DNA of 64,000 bases from Curtobacterium sp. UCD-KPL2560. Its GTDB lineage: Bacteria > Actinomycetota > Actinomycetes > Actinomycetales > Microbacteriaceae. Location of the stretch: NCBI RefSeq assembly GCF_001705035.1, contig NZ_MCIG01000002.1:45417-109416 (forward strand), written 5' to 3'. Both the position numbers and the translations under genes were made by a program. The notes below the pieces were generated by a model that saw only the letters and a list, made by a program, of their open reading frames with translations, did not search any database and was not told the origin of the DNA. Of this stretch, positions 41,313 through 50,874 are shown one piece after another. Positions within the stretch are counted from its first letter, which is position 1. Each line of letters opens with the position of its first letter.

Positions 41313-44057
41313 GTGACGGTGAACGACCAGGACCCGCGCAGCACGGCAGCGACCGACCAGGACCCGGAGGAGACCGCCGAGTGGCGTGAGTCGCTCGACG
41401 GACTCGTCGCGACGCACGGCCACCAGCGGGCCCGCGAGATCATGCAGAGCCTGCTGAAGCGCTCGAACGAGCTGCACCTCGGCGTGCCCATGGTCCCGAC
41501 GACCGACTACGTGAACACCATCGCGCCCGAGGACGAGCCCGAGTTCCCCGGTGACGAGGAACTCGAGCGTCGCTACCGCCGGTGGATCCGGTGGAACGCC
41601 GCGATCACCGTGCACCGCGCGCAGCGCCCCGGCATCGCCGTCGGCGGCCACATCTCGACGTACGCGTCGAGCGCCGCGATGTACGAGGTCGGCTACAACC
41701 ACTTCTTCCGCGCGCAGGACCACCCGTCCGGCGGCGACCAGGTCTTCTTCCAGGGCCACGCCTCCCCCGGCATGTACGCCCGCGCCTACATGGAGGGCCG
41801 CCTCAGCGAGGACCAGCTCGACGGCTTCCGCCAGGAGCACTCGCACGCCGGCGGCGGGCTGTCGTCGTACCCGCACCCGCGCCTCATGCCGCACTTCTGG
41901 CAGTTCCCGACCGTGTCGATGGGCATCGGCCCGATCAACGCGATCTACCAGGCGCAGCAGGCCAAGTACCTGTCCAACCGCGGCATCAAGGACGCGTCCG
42001 ACCAGCAGGTCTGGGCGTTCCTCGGCGACGGCGAGATGGACGAGGTCGAGTCGCGCGGTCAGCTGCAGGTCGCGGCGAACGACGGGCTCGACAACCTGAA
42101 CTTCGTCATCAACTGCAACCTCCAGCGCCTCGACGGCCCGGTGCGCGGCAACGGCAAGATCATCCAGGAGCTCGAGGCGTTCTTCCGCGGTGCCGGCTGG
42201 AACGTCATCAAGGTCGTGTGGGGCCGCGAGTGGGACGACCTGCTCGCCCGCGACACCGACGGCGCGCTGCTGAACCTCATGAACGCCACGCCGGACGGCG
42301 ACTACCAGACCTACAAGGCCGAGAACGGTGCCTACGTCCGCGAGAACTTCTTCGGGCGCGACCCGAAGGCGCTCCAGCTGGTCGAGGGCTACTCGGACGA
42401 CCAGATCTGGAACCTCAAGCGCGGCGGGCACGACTACCGCAAGGTGTACGCCGCGTTCAAGGCCGCGACCGAGCACAAGGGCCAGCCGACCGTCATCCTG
42501 GCGAAGACGGTCAAGGGCTACGGCCTCGGCCCGAGCTTCGAGGGCCGCAACGCGACCCACCAGATGAAGAAGCTCACGCTCGACAACCTCAAGCAGTTCC
42601 GCGACGAGATGCGCATCCCGATCTCCGACGCGCAGCTCGAGGAGAACCCCTACACGCCGCCGTACTACCACCCGGGTCACGACGACGAGGCGATCCAGTA
42701 CATGCACGAGCGTCGCCGCGAACTCGGCGGCTACGTGCCGGAGCGTCGGACGAAGTACACGCAGTTCACGCTGCCCGACGAGTCGAAGTACCAGGTCGTC
42801 AAGAAGGGCTCCGGCAAGCAGGAGGTCGCCACGACGATGGCGTTCGCCCGCCTGCTCAAGGACCTGCTGCGCTCCCCCGACTTCGGCAACCGCGTCGTCC
42901 CGATCATCCCGGACGAGGCACGCACGTTCGGCATGGACGCCTACTTCCCGACGGCGAAGATCTACAACCCGAACGGCCAGCACTACACCTCGGTCGACCG
43001 TGAGCTCCTCCTCGCCTACAAGGAGAGCCCGCAGGGCCAGATCATCCACGTCGGCATCAACGAGGCGGGCGCCCTCGCGGCCTTCACCGCGGTCGGTACC
43101 TCGTACTCGACGCAGGGCGAGCCGCTCATCCCGGTCTACGTCTTCTACTCGCAGTTCGGGTTCCAGCGCACCGGCGACGCCATCTGGGCAGCCGGCGACC
43201 AGATGGTCCGCGGGTTCATGATCGGCGCGACCGCCGGCCGCACCACCCTGACCGGTGAGGGCCTGCAGCACGCCGACGGCCACTCGCCGCTCCTCGCCGC
43301 GACGAACCCCGCCGTCGTGTCCTACGACCCGGCCTACGGCTACGAGATCGGGCACATCGTCCGGTCCGGCCTCGAGCGGATGTACGGCACGAACGAGGAC
43401 GGCTCGCCGAAGCACGCCGACCCGAACGTCATGTACTACCTCACGGTCTACAACGAGCCGCTCGTGCAGCCGGCCGAGCCCGAGGGCGTCGACGTCGAGG
43501 GCATCGTCAAGGGCATGTACCTGCTCAAGCCGAGCGAGCAGGAGGGCCCCAAGGCCCAGCTGCTCGCGTCCGGTGTCGCGGTGCCGTGGATCCTCGAGGC
43601 GCAGCAGCTCCTCGCCGAGGACTGGGGCGTGTCCGCCGACGTCTGGAGCGTCACGAGCTGGGGTGAGCTGTACCGTGACGGTCTCGACGCGGAGCAGCAC
43701 GCGTTCCTCAACCCGAACGAGGCACCGCGCACCCCGTACGTGACCGAGCGCCTGCTCGGCACCGAGGGCCCGGTCGTCGCGGTGAGCGACTTCATGCACG
43801 CCGTGCAGGAGCAGATCCGCCCGTTCGTGCCGACCGACTACGCGACCCTCGGCGCCGACGGCTTCGGCTTCTCGGACACCCGTCCGGCCGCCCGCCGCTA
43901 CTTCCACATCGACGGCCCCTCGGTCGTCGTGCGGACGCTGCAGCAGCTCGCCCGCCAGGGCAAGGTCGACCAGGCACTCGTCCAGCAGGCGATCGACAAG
44001 TACCGCCTGCACGACGTGACCGCCGGCACGACCGGCAGCGCGGGCGGCGAGAGCTGA
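41313..44057 (+). CDS. aceE: Pyruvate dehydrogenase E1 component (homodimeric)
   Basis: A 914-residue homodimeric E1, the length typical of actinobacterial and gammaproteobacterial AceE. It decarboxylates pyruvate with thiamine diphosphate and passes the acetyl group to E2. The ThDP motif is [14 protein letters not shown]...[31 protein letters not shown] and [14 protein letters not shown] lie before it, and the C-terminal region has the regulatory [16 protein letters not shown] block. GTG 41313 is chosen; GTG 41319 is possible. No E2 or E3 gene adjoins it; in actinobacteria these are often elsewhere. The fatty-acid cluster follows 7 nt later, which joins acetyl-CoA supply to its main use. Confidence 0.95.
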   Translation: MTVNDQDPRSTAATDQDPEETAEWRESLDGLVATHGHQRAREIMQSLLKRSNELHLGVPMVPTTDYVNTIAPEDEPEFPGDEELERRYRRWIRWNAAITVHRAQRPGIAVGGHISTYASSAAMYEVGYNHFFRAQDHPSGGDQVFFQGHASPGMYARAYMEGRLSEDQLDGFRQEHSHAGGGLSSYPHPRLMPHFWQFPTVSMGIGPINAIYQAQQAKYLSNRGIKDASDQQVWAFLGDGEMDEVESRGQLQVAANDGLDNLNFVINCNLQRLDGPVRGNGKIIQELEAFFRGAGWNVIKVVWGREWDDLLARDTDGALLNLMNATPDGDYQTYKAENGAYVRENFFGRDPKALQLVEGYSDDQIWNLKRGGHDYRKVYAAFKAATEHKGQPTVILAKTVKGYGLGPSFEGRNATHQMKKLTLDNLKQFRDEMRIPISDAQLEENPYTPPYYHPGHDDEAIQYMHERRRELGGYVPERRTKYTQFTLPDESKYQVVKKGSGKQEVATTMAFARLLKDLLRSPDFGNRVVPIIPDEARTFGMDAYFPTAKIYNPNGQHYTSVDRELLLAYKESPQGQIIHVGINEAGALAAFTAVGTSYSTQGEPLIPVYVFYSQFGFQRTGDAIWAAGDQMVRGFMIGATAGRTTLTGEGLQHADGHSPLLAATNPAVVSYDPAYGYEIGHIVRSGLERMYGTNEDGSPKHADPNVMYYLTVYNEPLVQPAEPEGVDVEGIVKGMYLLKPSEQEGPKAQLLASGVAVPWILEAQQLLAEDWGVSADVWSVTSWGELYRDGLDAEQHAFLNPNEAPRTPYVTERLLGTEGPVVAVSDFMHAVQEQIRPFVPTDYATLGADGFGFSDTRPAARRYFHIDGPSVVVRTLQQLARQGKVDQALVQQAIDKYRLHDVTAGTTGSAGGES

Positions 44058-44064
44058 CCTGCGC

Positions 44065-45294
44065 GTGAGCACCCCCCGCACCGTCCCTGCCGTGGGCCAG
44101 CAGAGCGACCGCGACCGCGCGCTCTCCTGGCTCCGGCAGGTGTCGGGCGAACTCTCGACCGCGACCATCAAGCGGCTCGAGGACACCCTCCCCTGGTACA
44201 GCGAGATGCCCCCGGGTCGGCGGTCCGCCGTCGGCATGGTGGCGCAGGCCGGCATCACGTCGTTCATCTCGTGGCTCGAGGGCACCGCGTCGACCCCGTG
44301 GATCGCCGCGGCCGACGTCTTCGGCTCCGCGCCGCGCGAACTCCTCCGCTCGGTGAGCCTGCAGCAGACGCTGCAGCTCATCCGCGTGGTGGTCACCGTC
44401 GTCGAGGAGCGCGCGAAGGACGACGAGATGCTGCAGGAGGCGATCCTCAAGTACTCGCGGGACATCGCCTTCGCCGCGGCCGACGTCTACGCCCGCGCGG
44501 CCGAGGCCCGCGGGCTCTGGGACGCGCGGCTCGAGGCGCTCGTGGTCGACTCGATCCTGTCGGGTGAGTACGACGACGAGCTCCCGTCGCGCATCGCGGC
44601 CCTCGGCTGGCACGGCCACGGCGAGGTCGCGGTCCTCGTCGGCAACGCCCCGAAGCAGCTCGAGGTCGACCAGGTCCGCCGCACCGCGCGGCACATGGAC
44701 GCCGACGTGCTCATCGGTGTGCAGGGCTCCCGGCTCGTCGTGGTCATCGGCCGCGCCACCCCGCGCGACGACGTGCCCGAGGGCGAGGAACCCGTCTCGT
44801 TCACCGCGATCGCTCAGGCCCTCGAGCCGTCCTTCGGCGAGGGGCACCTCGTGCTCGGCAACGAGGTCCCCGGGGTCGTCGACGCGTCGACGAGCGCGAA
44901 GGGCGCCCTCGCCGGGTTCGCCGTCGCGCGGGCGTGGCGCGGCGCACCCCGTCCCGCACTGGCCGACGACCTCCTGCCGGAGCGGGCGCTGGCCGGCGAC
45001 CCCCTCGCCCGGTCGGCCCTGGTCCAGCGCATCTACGTCCCGCTCAAGGACCAGTCCACCGAACTGCTCCAGACGCTCTGGTGCTACCTCGACACCGGGC
45101 GCTCGCTCGAGGCCACCGCACGGGAGCTCTTCGTGCACCCGAACACCGTCCGCTACCGCCTCCGCCGGGTCGCCGACGTGATCGGCTGGGACGCCACGCA
45201 CGCCCGCGACGCCCTCATCGTGCAGTCGGCGCTCATCCTCGGCGCGATGTCCGAGTCGAGCACCGGACGCCGCCGGGTCCCGTCCCGGCGCTAG
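44065..45294 (+). CDS. FasR-like (PucR family) regulator of fatty-acid synthesis
   Basis: A 409-residue regulator with a C-terminal PucR-type helix-turn-helix (about residues 340-400: LLQTLWCYLDTGRSLEATARELFVHPNTVRYRLRRV). The N-terminal two thirds (including WYSEMPPGRRSAVGMVAQAGITSFISWL) match the family that precedes fabD in Streptomyces and relatives, where the protein activates the fab operon. GTG 44065 begins 7 nt after aceE, so the two may be co-transcribed. A 23-bp inverted repeat lies between its stop and fabD and is the obvious place to look for its site. Confidence 0.85.
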   Translation: MSTPRTVPAVGQQSDRDRALSWLRQVSGELSTATIKRLEDTLPWYSEMPPGRRSAVGMVAQAGITSFISWLEGTASTPWIAAADVFGSAPRELLRSVSLQQTLQLIRVVVTVVEERAKDDEMLQEAILKYSRDIAFAAADVYARAAEARGLWDARLEALVVDSILSGEYDDELPSRIAALGWHGHGEVAVLVGNAPKQLEVDQVRRTARHMDADVLIGVQGSRLVVVIGRATPRDDVPEGEEPVSFTAIAQALEPSFGEGHLVLGNEVPGVVDASTSAKGALAGFAVARAWRGAPRPALADDLLPERALAGDPLARSALVQRIYVPLKDQSTELLQTLWCYLDTGRSLEATARELFVHPNTVRYRLRRVADVIGWDATHARDALIVQSALILGAMSESSTGRRRVPSRR

Positions 45295-45318
45295 GGATCG
45301 CACAACGTCTGGGCGTGT

Positions 45319-45341
45319 TTCGTGTGGCAACCCCACACGAA
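45319..45341. promoter_or_regulatory. Inverted repeat before fabD (candidate FasR operator)
   Basis: TTCGTGTGG-CAACC-CCACACGAA: 9-bp perfect arms with a 5-nt spacer, 32 nt before the fabD start. It lies between the regulator's stop and fabD. It is too short and its flank lacks a U-run, so I favour an operator over a terminator. Confidence 0.55.
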
Positions 45342-45372
45342 CAGCAGCGGGCGCTCCCGGGAGGATTGTCCG

Positions 45373-46335
45373 GTGATCGTCGTCGTCGCGCCCGGACAGG
45401 GCTCCCAGACCCCCGGCTTCCTCGCCCCCTGGCTCGAGGACGCCTCCGTCCGTGACCGCGTCGGGGCGTGGTCCGAGGCGATCGGCGTCGACCTGGTCCG
45501 ACACGGCACCGAGTCCGACGCCGACACCATCAAGGACACCGCACTCGCGCAGCCGCTGATCGTGGCCGCCGGGCTCGTCACCGCGGACGCCCTGCTCGCC
45601 GAGGGCCGCCGCACCCTCGTCGGCGGCGTCGCGGGCCACTCGGTCGGCGAGTTCACCGCCGCCGCGGTCGCCGGTGTCCTCGAGCCGACCGACGCGCTCG
45701 CGCTCGTCGCCGAGCGTGGCCGGGCGATGGCCGACGCCGCCGCGCTCGAGCCGACCTCGATGGCCGCCGTCCTCGGCGGCGACCCGGACGCCGTCGCCGC
45801 CGCGCTCGCGCAGCACGGCCTCGTGCCCGCCAACCACAACGGCGGCGGCCAGACCGTCGTCGCGGGTCCCGCGGACGGCATCGCGGCCCTCGCCGCCGAA
45901 CCCCCCGCGAAGGCGCGCGTGATCCCGCTCGCGGTCGCCGGCGCCTTCCACACCGCGTTCATGGCCCCCGCGGTCGCCCGTGTCGCACCGGTCGCGGCCG
46001 CCGCGACCGCGCAGGACCCCACGCTCCCGATCTGGACGAACGCCGACGGCTCGCGCGTCGACGACGGCCGCCGCTTCGTCGACCTCATGGTCCGGCAGAT
46101 CGAGAACCCCGTGCACTGGGACGCCGTCATGGAGTCGTTCTCCGCCGCGGGTGTCACCGGCATCATCGAACTGGCCCCGGCCGGTGCCCTGGTCGGCCTC
46201 GCCAAGCGCGGACTCCGCGGCACCCCGACCGTGGCGATCAAGACCCCCGACGACCTGCCCGCGGCGATCGAGCTCCTCGAGCGCGACGCCGACCGCGACG
46301 GTTCCGCAGGCCAGGAAGCAGACGCACCCGCATGA
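45373..46335 (+). CDS. fabD: Malonyl-CoA:ACP transacylase
   Basis: A 320-residue enzyme that moves malonyl from CoA to acyl carrier protein. APGQGSQTPG at the N-terminus, the nucleophile S90 in AGHSVGEF and the partner H193 in AGAFHTAFM are visible. GTG 45373 follows GGAGGATTGTCCG. It overlaps fabH by 4 nt (ATGA at 46332-46335) and is the first gene of the fabD-fabH-acpP-fabF operon, the type II fatty-acid synthase set. No fabG, fabZ or fabI is in this cluster, as usual in actinobacteria. Confidence 0.95.
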   Translation: MIVVVAPGQGSQTPGFLAPWLEDASVRDRVGAWSEAIGVDLVRHGTESDADTIKDTALAQPLIVAAGLVTADALLAEGRRTLVGGVAGHSVGEFTAAAVAGVLEPTDALALVAERGRAMADAAALEPTSMAAVLGGDPDAVAAALAQHGLVPANHNGGGQTVVAGPADGIAALAAEPPAKARVIPLAVAGAFHTAFMAPAVARVAPVAAAATAQDPTLPIWTNADGSRVDDGRRFVDLMVRQIENPVHWDAVMESFSAAGVTGIIELAPAGALVGLAKRGLRGTPTVAIKTPDDLPAAIELLERDADRDGSAGQEADAPA

Positions 46336-47387
46336 CCGACGCCACCACCCCGACCACCGCAGCCGACGAGACGGCGCCGACCAGCGCCTCCCGTCCGCTG
46401 CTGCAGCAGCGTCGCGGCCACGAGTTCACCCGCATCCTGGCGTTCGGCGCCGCCCGCGGTGAGCACGTCGTGCCGAACGACGACCTCGTCGGCCCGATCG
46501 ACTCGTCCGACGAGTGGATCCGGCAGCGCACCGGGATCGTCACCCGCAAGCGCGCCGGTGCCGACGTCGAGGCCGTCGACCTCGCCGAGGCCGCCGCCCG
46601 CGAGGCGATCGCCAAGGCCGGCATCGAGCCGTCCCAGATCGGCGTCGTGCTCGTCAGCACCGTCACGCACACCGTCGCGACCCCGTCGATGGCGTCCCTG
46701 CTCGCCGAGCGCATCGGCGCCACGCCCGCGGCCGCCTACGACGTCAGCGCCGCGTGCGCCGGCTACGCGTACGGCATCGCCCAGGCCGACTCGTTCATCA
46801 AGTCGGGCCTGGCAGACCACGTGCTCGTGATCGGCGCCGAGAAGCTCAGCGACGTCGTCGACCCGACCGACCGGTCGATCTCGTTCCTGCTCGGCGACGG
46901 CGCGGGTGCCGCGGTCGTCGGCCCGAGCGACTTCCCCGGCATCGCCCCGACGATCTGGGGCTCGGACGGCTCGAAGTGGGACGCCATCGGCATGACGGCG
47001 ACCTACAACGAGTGGGCCGCCGGCGCTCCCCGCCCCACCATGCGCCAGGCCGGGCAGACGGTCTTCCGCTGGGCCGTGTGGGAGATGGTCAAGGTCGCCC
47101 GTGAGGCGCTCGAGGTCGCCGGGGTCCGCCCCGCGGACCTCGCTGCGTTCGTGCCGCACCAGGCGAACATCCGGATCATCGACGAGTTCGCCAAGCAGCT
47201 CGGCCTGCCCGACACGGTGACGATCGCGCGCGACATCACCACGACCGGCAACACCTCCGCCGCGAGCATCCCGCTCGCCACGCACCGCCTGCTCGAGGAG
47301 CACCCGGACCTGTCGGGCGGCCTCGCCCTGCAGATCGGCTTCGGCGCCGGACTCGTGTTCGGCGCGCAGGTGGTCGTCCTCCCCTAG
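46332..47387 (+). CDS. fabH: Beta-ketoacyl-ACP synthase III
   Basis: A 351-residue initiating condensing enzyme. The catalytic triad is complete: C142 in DVSAACAGYAYG, H276 in FVPHQAN and N307 in TTGNTSAAS. SSDEWIRQRTGI is the conserved N-terminal block. It condenses a primer acyl-CoA (often branched in actinobacteria) with malonyl-ACP. The N-terminal 30 residues before RGHEFTRIL are longer than in E. coli FabH. It overlaps fabD by 4 nt, and acpP follows 83 nt later. Confidence 0.95.
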   Translation: MTDATTPTTAADETAPTSASRPLLQQRRGHEFTRILAFGAARGEHVVPNDDLVGPIDSSDEWIRQRTGIVTRKRAGADVEAVDLAEAAAREAIAKAGIEPSQIGVVLVSTVTHTVATPSMASLLAERIGATPAAAYDVSAACAGYAYGIAQADSFIKSGLADHVLVIGAEKLSDVVDPTDRSISFLLGDGAGAAVVGPSDFPGIAPTIWGSDGSKWDAIGMTATYNEWAAGAPRPTMRQAGQTVFRWAVWEMVKVAREALEVAGVRPADLAAFVPHQANIRIIDEFAKQLGLPDTVTIARDITTTGNTSAASIPLATHRLLEEHPDLSGGLALQIGFGAGLVFGAQVVVLP

Positions 47388-47470
47388 TCCCCCGCGCCTC
47401 CGCGCACGGAACACACCCGTGCCCTAGGCTGTCCCACGGTCAAACGACACCCCCCTCAAGGAGAACACCC

Positions 47471-47719
47471 ATGGCCCTGTCCAACGAAGAAGTCCTCGCC
47501 GGCCTGGCCGAGCTGATCAACGACGAGACCGGCATCGCGACCGACACCGTCGCCGCCGACAAGTCGTTCACCGACGACCTCGACATCGACTCCATCTCGA
47601 TGATGACGATCGTCGTGAACGCCGAGGAGAAGTTCGACGTGAAGATCCCGGACGAAGAGGTCAAGAACCTCAAGACCGTGGGCAACGCCGTCGACTACAT
47701 CGTCAAGGCGCAGGCCTGA
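47471..47719 (+). CDS. acpP: Acyl carrier protein
   Basis: An 82-residue acidic ACP. The phosphopantetheine attachment serine is S41 in DDLDIDSISMM (the common form is DSLD). ATG 47471 follows CAAGGAGAACACCC, a strong ribosome site, and TAGGCT in the gap upstream could be a -10 box for extra expression of this abundant protein. A 15-bp hairpin separates it from fabF, which may keep ACP levels above those of the downstream enzyme. Confidence 0.95.
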   Translation: MALSNEEVLAGLAELINDETGIATDTVAADKSFTDDLDIDSISMMTIVVNAEEKFDVKIPDEEVKNLKTVGNAVDYIVKAQA

Positions 47720-47730
47720 CGCGAGCTTCC

Positions 47731-47775
47731 TGAGCGCCGCGGCCCCGGCGGACCAGCCGCGGGCCGCGGCGCTCA
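47731..47775 (+). terminator. 15-bp hairpin between acpP and fabF
   Basis: TGAGCGCCGCGGCCC (47731-47745) pairs perfectly with GGGCCGCGGCGCTCA (47761-47775) around a 15-nt loop that can itself fold. There is no U-tract. It starts 12 nt after the acpP stop and probably acts as a partial terminator or an mRNA-stabilising element. Confidence 0.7.
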
Positions 47776-47834
47776 CCTCGTCCACCCCCGGCTCCTGCGA
47801 GCCAGCTCGTCCACACGAAAGAACGCGTCGTTCC

Positions 47835-49079
47835 ATGACCAACAAGACCGTCGTCGTCACCGGGATCGGTGCCATCACGCCCCTCGCCGCGACCGCCCCG
47901 GAGACGTGGGAGGCGCTGCTCGCCGGGAAGTCCGGCATCTCCCGCATCGAGGACGAGCGCTACGCCGACCTCGAGATCCCCGTCGAGTTCGCCGGCCAGG
48001 CGCGACGCTTCCTCACCGACCAGCTGACGCGCCCCGAGGCCAAGCGCCTCGACCCGTCGTCGCAGCTCTCCCTCGTCGCCGCGCGTGAGGCCTGGGCCGA
48101 CGCCGGCATCGACGCCGAGTCCGTCGTGCCCGAGCGCCTCATCGTCGACTGGGCCACCGGTATCGGTGGCGTCAACACGCTGCTCGACGCCTGGGACACC
48201 CTCCGCGAGAAGGGCCCCCGCCGCGTCCTGCCGATGACCGTCCCGATGCTCATGGCGAACGGCCCCGCCGCCGCCATCGAGATGGAGTTCGGCGCCCGCG
48301 GCGGTGCCCGCACCTACCTGTCCGCGTGCGCGTCCTCGACCGAGTCGCTGGCCGAGGCGTACCGCCACGTCGCGAACGGCGAGGCCGACATCGTCATCGC
48401 CGGTGGCGCCGAGGCCGCGCTCCACCCGCTGCCCCTCGCCGCGTTCGCGTCGATGCAGGCGCTCTCGCGTCGCAACGACTCCCCCGAGACCGCGTCGCGT
48501 CCGTACGACGTCACGCGCGACGGCTTCGTCCTGGGTGACGGCGCCGCGGCGCTCATCCTCGAGTCGAAGGAGCACGCCGAGGCCCGCGGCGCGAAGATCT
48601 ACGCCGAGGTCGCCGGCTCCGGCATCACCTCGGACGCGTTCCACATCACCGCGCCGGACCCCGAGGGCAGCGCCGCCGCCCGTGCCGTCATCACCGCGCT
48701 CGAGCACGCCGGTGCCGCCCGCGAGGACGTCGTGCACGTCAACGCGCACGCCACGTCGACCCCGGTCGGCGACGTCGCCGAGTACCACGCGATGCGCCGC
48801 GTCTTCGGCGACCACCTCGACTCGATCGTCGTCTCCGCCACGAAGGCGTCGACCGGGCACCTGCTCGGTGGCGCCGGCGCGATCGAGGCCGTCTTCACCG
48901 TCCTCGCCCTGCACGAGCGCGTCGCCCCGCCGACGATCAACCTCACGCAGCAGGACCCGGAGATCGTGATGGACGTCGCGACCGCCCCGCGCGAGCTCCC
49001 CGCCGGCGACCTGGTCGCGGTGAGCAACTCGTTCGGCTTCGGCGGGCACAACGCCGTGGTCGCGTTCCGCACGGCCTGA
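47835..49079 (+). CDS. fabF: Beta-ketoacyl-ACP synthase II
   Basis: A 414-residue elongating condensing enzyme. C165 in YLSACASSTES is the acyl-accepting residue; HVNAHATSTPVGD and ATKASTGHLLGGAGA carry the two catalytic His. The closing SNSFGFGGHNA is the family signature. ATG 47835 lies after AAAGAACGCG. It ends the fatty-acid operon: a strong terminator follows at 49108. Confidence 0.95.
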   Translation: MTNKTVVVTGIGAITPLAATAPETWEALLAGKSGISRIEDERYADLEIPVEFAGQARRFLTDQLTRPEAKRLDPSSQLSLVAAREAWADAGIDAESVVPERLIVDWATGIGGVNTLLDAWDTLREKGPRRVLPMTVPMLMANGPAAAIEMEFGARGGARTYLSACASSTESLAEAYRHVANGEADIVIAGGAEAALHPLPLAAFASMQALSRRNDSPETASRPYDVTRDGFVLGDGAAALILESKEHAEARGAKIYAEVAGSGITSDAFHITAPDPEGSAAARAVITALEHAGAAREDVVHVNAHATSTPVGDVAEYHAMRRVFGDHLDSIVVSATKASTGHLLGGAGAIEAVFTVLALHERVAPPTINLTQQDPEIVMDVATAPRELPAGDLVAVSNSFGFGGHNAVVAFRTA

Positions 49080-49107
49080 TCGCGTCCGGCGGGACCCCCG
49101 TCGGTCT

Positions 49108-49141
49108 GGAGGCCCGTCCTGCGTCCGCAGGGCGGGCCTCC
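49108..49141 (+). terminator. Terminator of the fatty-acid operon
   Basis: GGAGGCCCG (49108-49116) and CGGGCCTCC (49133-49141) form the outer stem, with an inner CCTGCG/CGCAGG pair. It lies 29 nt after the fabF stop. Confidence 0.75.
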
Positions 49142-49275
49142 TGCCGTCCGTGGCCGGTTCGGAGCGCGCGAGTGGGCAGGACGTGCCGCTCACGTCCGCG
49201 GCGCGCGCACGGGACGTCGGGTGGAGGCGCCGAGCGGGCCGGATGTGGCCCGCTCGGGGATGCTGCCCGGTGACG

Positions 49276-49315
49276 ACGGACGCCGTCCGCTCCGGAGGGA
49301 GCGGACGGCGTCCGT
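49276..49315 (-). terminator. 18-bp perfect hairpin after the DUF3145 gene
   Basis: ACGGACGCCGTCCGCTCC pairs perfectly with its complement around the loop GGAG. It lies just downstream of the DUF3145 gene on the minus strand and faces the fabF terminator. Confidence 0.8.
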
Positions 49316-49340
49316 GGTGGGGCGGAGGAACGGGAGGGGG

Positions 49341-49841
49341 TCAGCCGACGCGGTGCAGCCAGACGACGGGGTTGCCCTCGGCGGCGTGGCGGAACGGCTC
49401 GAGCTCGTCGTCCCAGGCCTGCCCGAGCGCGAGCCGGAGCTCCCGGTGCAGCTCGAGTGCGTTGCTGCCCGCGACCTCCATGGCGTAGCGGACACGGTCC
49501 TCGGGGACGACCATGTTGCCGGACACGTCGGTCTGCGCGAAGAACACCCCGAGGTCGGGCGTGTGCATCCACCGGCCGCCGTCGGAGTCGGTCGTCGGCT
49601 CCTCGGTCACCTCGTAGCGCAGGTGCTCCCACCCACGGAGGGCAGAGGCGATCGACGCGCCGGTGCCGACCGGGCCCGTCCAGGTGAACTCGGTCCGACG
49701 GGAACCGTCGAGCGCGGGCTGGTCGAGCCACGAGAAGTTCACGGCGCGGCTCATCGCGCGACCTGCCGCCCATTCGACGTGCGGGCAGAGCGCGCGTGGT
49801 GAGGAGTGCACGTAGAGCACCCCTGTCGTCGTTCCGTTCAC
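49341..49841 (-). CDS. DUF3145 domain-containing protein
   Basis: A 166-residue protein that matches DUF3145 over its whole length: GVLYVHSSPRALCPHVEWAAG at the start, FSWLDQPALDGSRRTEFTWTG, LRGWEHLRYEVTEEP and the end WDDELEPFRHAAEGNPVVWLHRVG. The family is nearly limited to actinobacteria and is often found near fatty-acid genes, as here, but has no proven function. It converges with the fab operon between two hairpins. ATG 49841. Confidence 0.9.
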   Translation of the reverse strand: MNGTTTGVLYVHSSPRALCPHVEWAAGRAMSRAVNFSWLDQPALDGSRRTEFTWTGPVGTGASIASALRGWEHLRYEVTEEPTTDSDGGRWMHTPDLGVFFAQTDVSGNMVVPEDRVRYAMEVAGSNALELHRELRLALGQAWDDELEPFRHAAEGNPVVWLHRVG

Positions 49842-50060
49842 GATTCCTCCGCTTCGTCAGGTGCGACTTCCCCATCGACCTGTGGTGCGGAGTCCCGGTT
49901 CCGGAACCATCGATATCCGATTGTGATGTCCTGTCGGACACGCCCATTATGCAGCGTCAGCGCTGGGAACGCCACACCCGGGTCACCGCACGGTCGTCGC
50001 CGAGCGGATCGGCGCCACCGTCGCCGAGCGGATCGGCGCGTCCGGCAGAGCCGGGAGCCC

Positions 50061-50864
50061 TCAGTGCAGGACCGCGCCCGACGCGTCGACCGGGTGCCGC
50101 TCCCCCGCCCGGATCGGCACGGTCAGGCGGTTCTGCTCGGGCGGGATCGGGCAGGCGTACTGGTACGAGAAGGCGCACGGCGGCAGCACGAGCCGGTCCC
50201 AGTCGAGCGCGACCTCGGCCTCGGTGCCGGGGTCGTCGAGGAACAGGAAGCGGCCCATCGAGTACGAGCTGCCCGGATCGTCCTCCGGCAGGGCACTCGT
50301 CGCGTCCTGCACGATGAGCTGGAGTCGGGGTGTCCCGCGGTGGACGGCGGCCTGCACCGCGAGCAGGTGCGCTGCGACGCCGCCGATGACGGCCGAGACG
50401 GTGCCGGCGACCAGCAGCGGGTCGCCGACGGCGTCGCGGACGCTGCCCCGTGCCTCCAGACCGGCGACCGGCGTGTACCTGCCGGTCGTGACGTGGGTCG
50501 GGTCGGCGGGGAACCGGGCGATGTGGTCGAAGCGGGCGACCGCGTCGGAGGCGGGGTCCCACACCCGCAGGGTGGTCCCGTGCACCGAGCCGGCCAGCCC
50601 GCCGGGGAAGGCGACCAGGGACGGGACGACGGCGGTGTGCCCTGCGACCAGCTCCGTGCCGTCCACCGGGACGCCGTCCACGACGACGCCGTCGGTCGCC
50701 TCGGCCGTGACGGACAGGCCGCCGGGCGCGGGAGCCCAGCGCCCCGGCACCGGCCACACGGGCTGCGGCTGCTCGACCGCCTGCGCCGTGACGAGCGCGA
50801 GCGGGCCGCGCGGACCCCGCGCCCAGCGGTCGCGGTCGGCGACGTGCTCCTCGAGGGAGGTCAC
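50061..50864 (-). CDS. DUF1684 domain-containing protein
   Basis: A 267-residue protein of the DUF1684 family. It ends with LDWDRLVLPPCAFSYQYACPIPPEQNRLTVPIRAGERH, the conserved block in which Cys, Tyr and Pro are near invariant, and has LFLDDPGTE before it. The function is unknown; the domain is widespread and cytosolic, with no signal peptide here. GTG 50864 starts 10 nt after the AI-2E transporter stop on the same strand, so the two are an operon. Confidence 0.85.
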   Translation of the reverse strand: MTSLEEHVADRDRWARGPRGPLALVTAQAVEQPQPVWPVPGRWAPAPGGLSVTAEATDGVVVDGVPVDGTELVAGHTAVVPSLVAFPGGLAGSVHGTTLRVWDPASDAVARFDHIARFPADPTHVTTGRYTPVAGLEARGSVRDAVGDPLLVAGTVSAVIGGVAAHLLAVQAAVHRGTPRLQLIVQDATSALPEDDPGSSYSMGRFLFLDDPGTEAEVALDWDRLVLPPCAFSYQYACPIPPEQNRLTVPIRAGERHPVDASGAVLH

Positions 50865-50874
50865 CGGCGCCCGC

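Noticed and set aside
41307..44465. A 1052-codon minus-strand frame opposite aceE
   Set aside because: aceE carries all expected motifs on the plus strand; the reverse frame is a codon-bias artefact.
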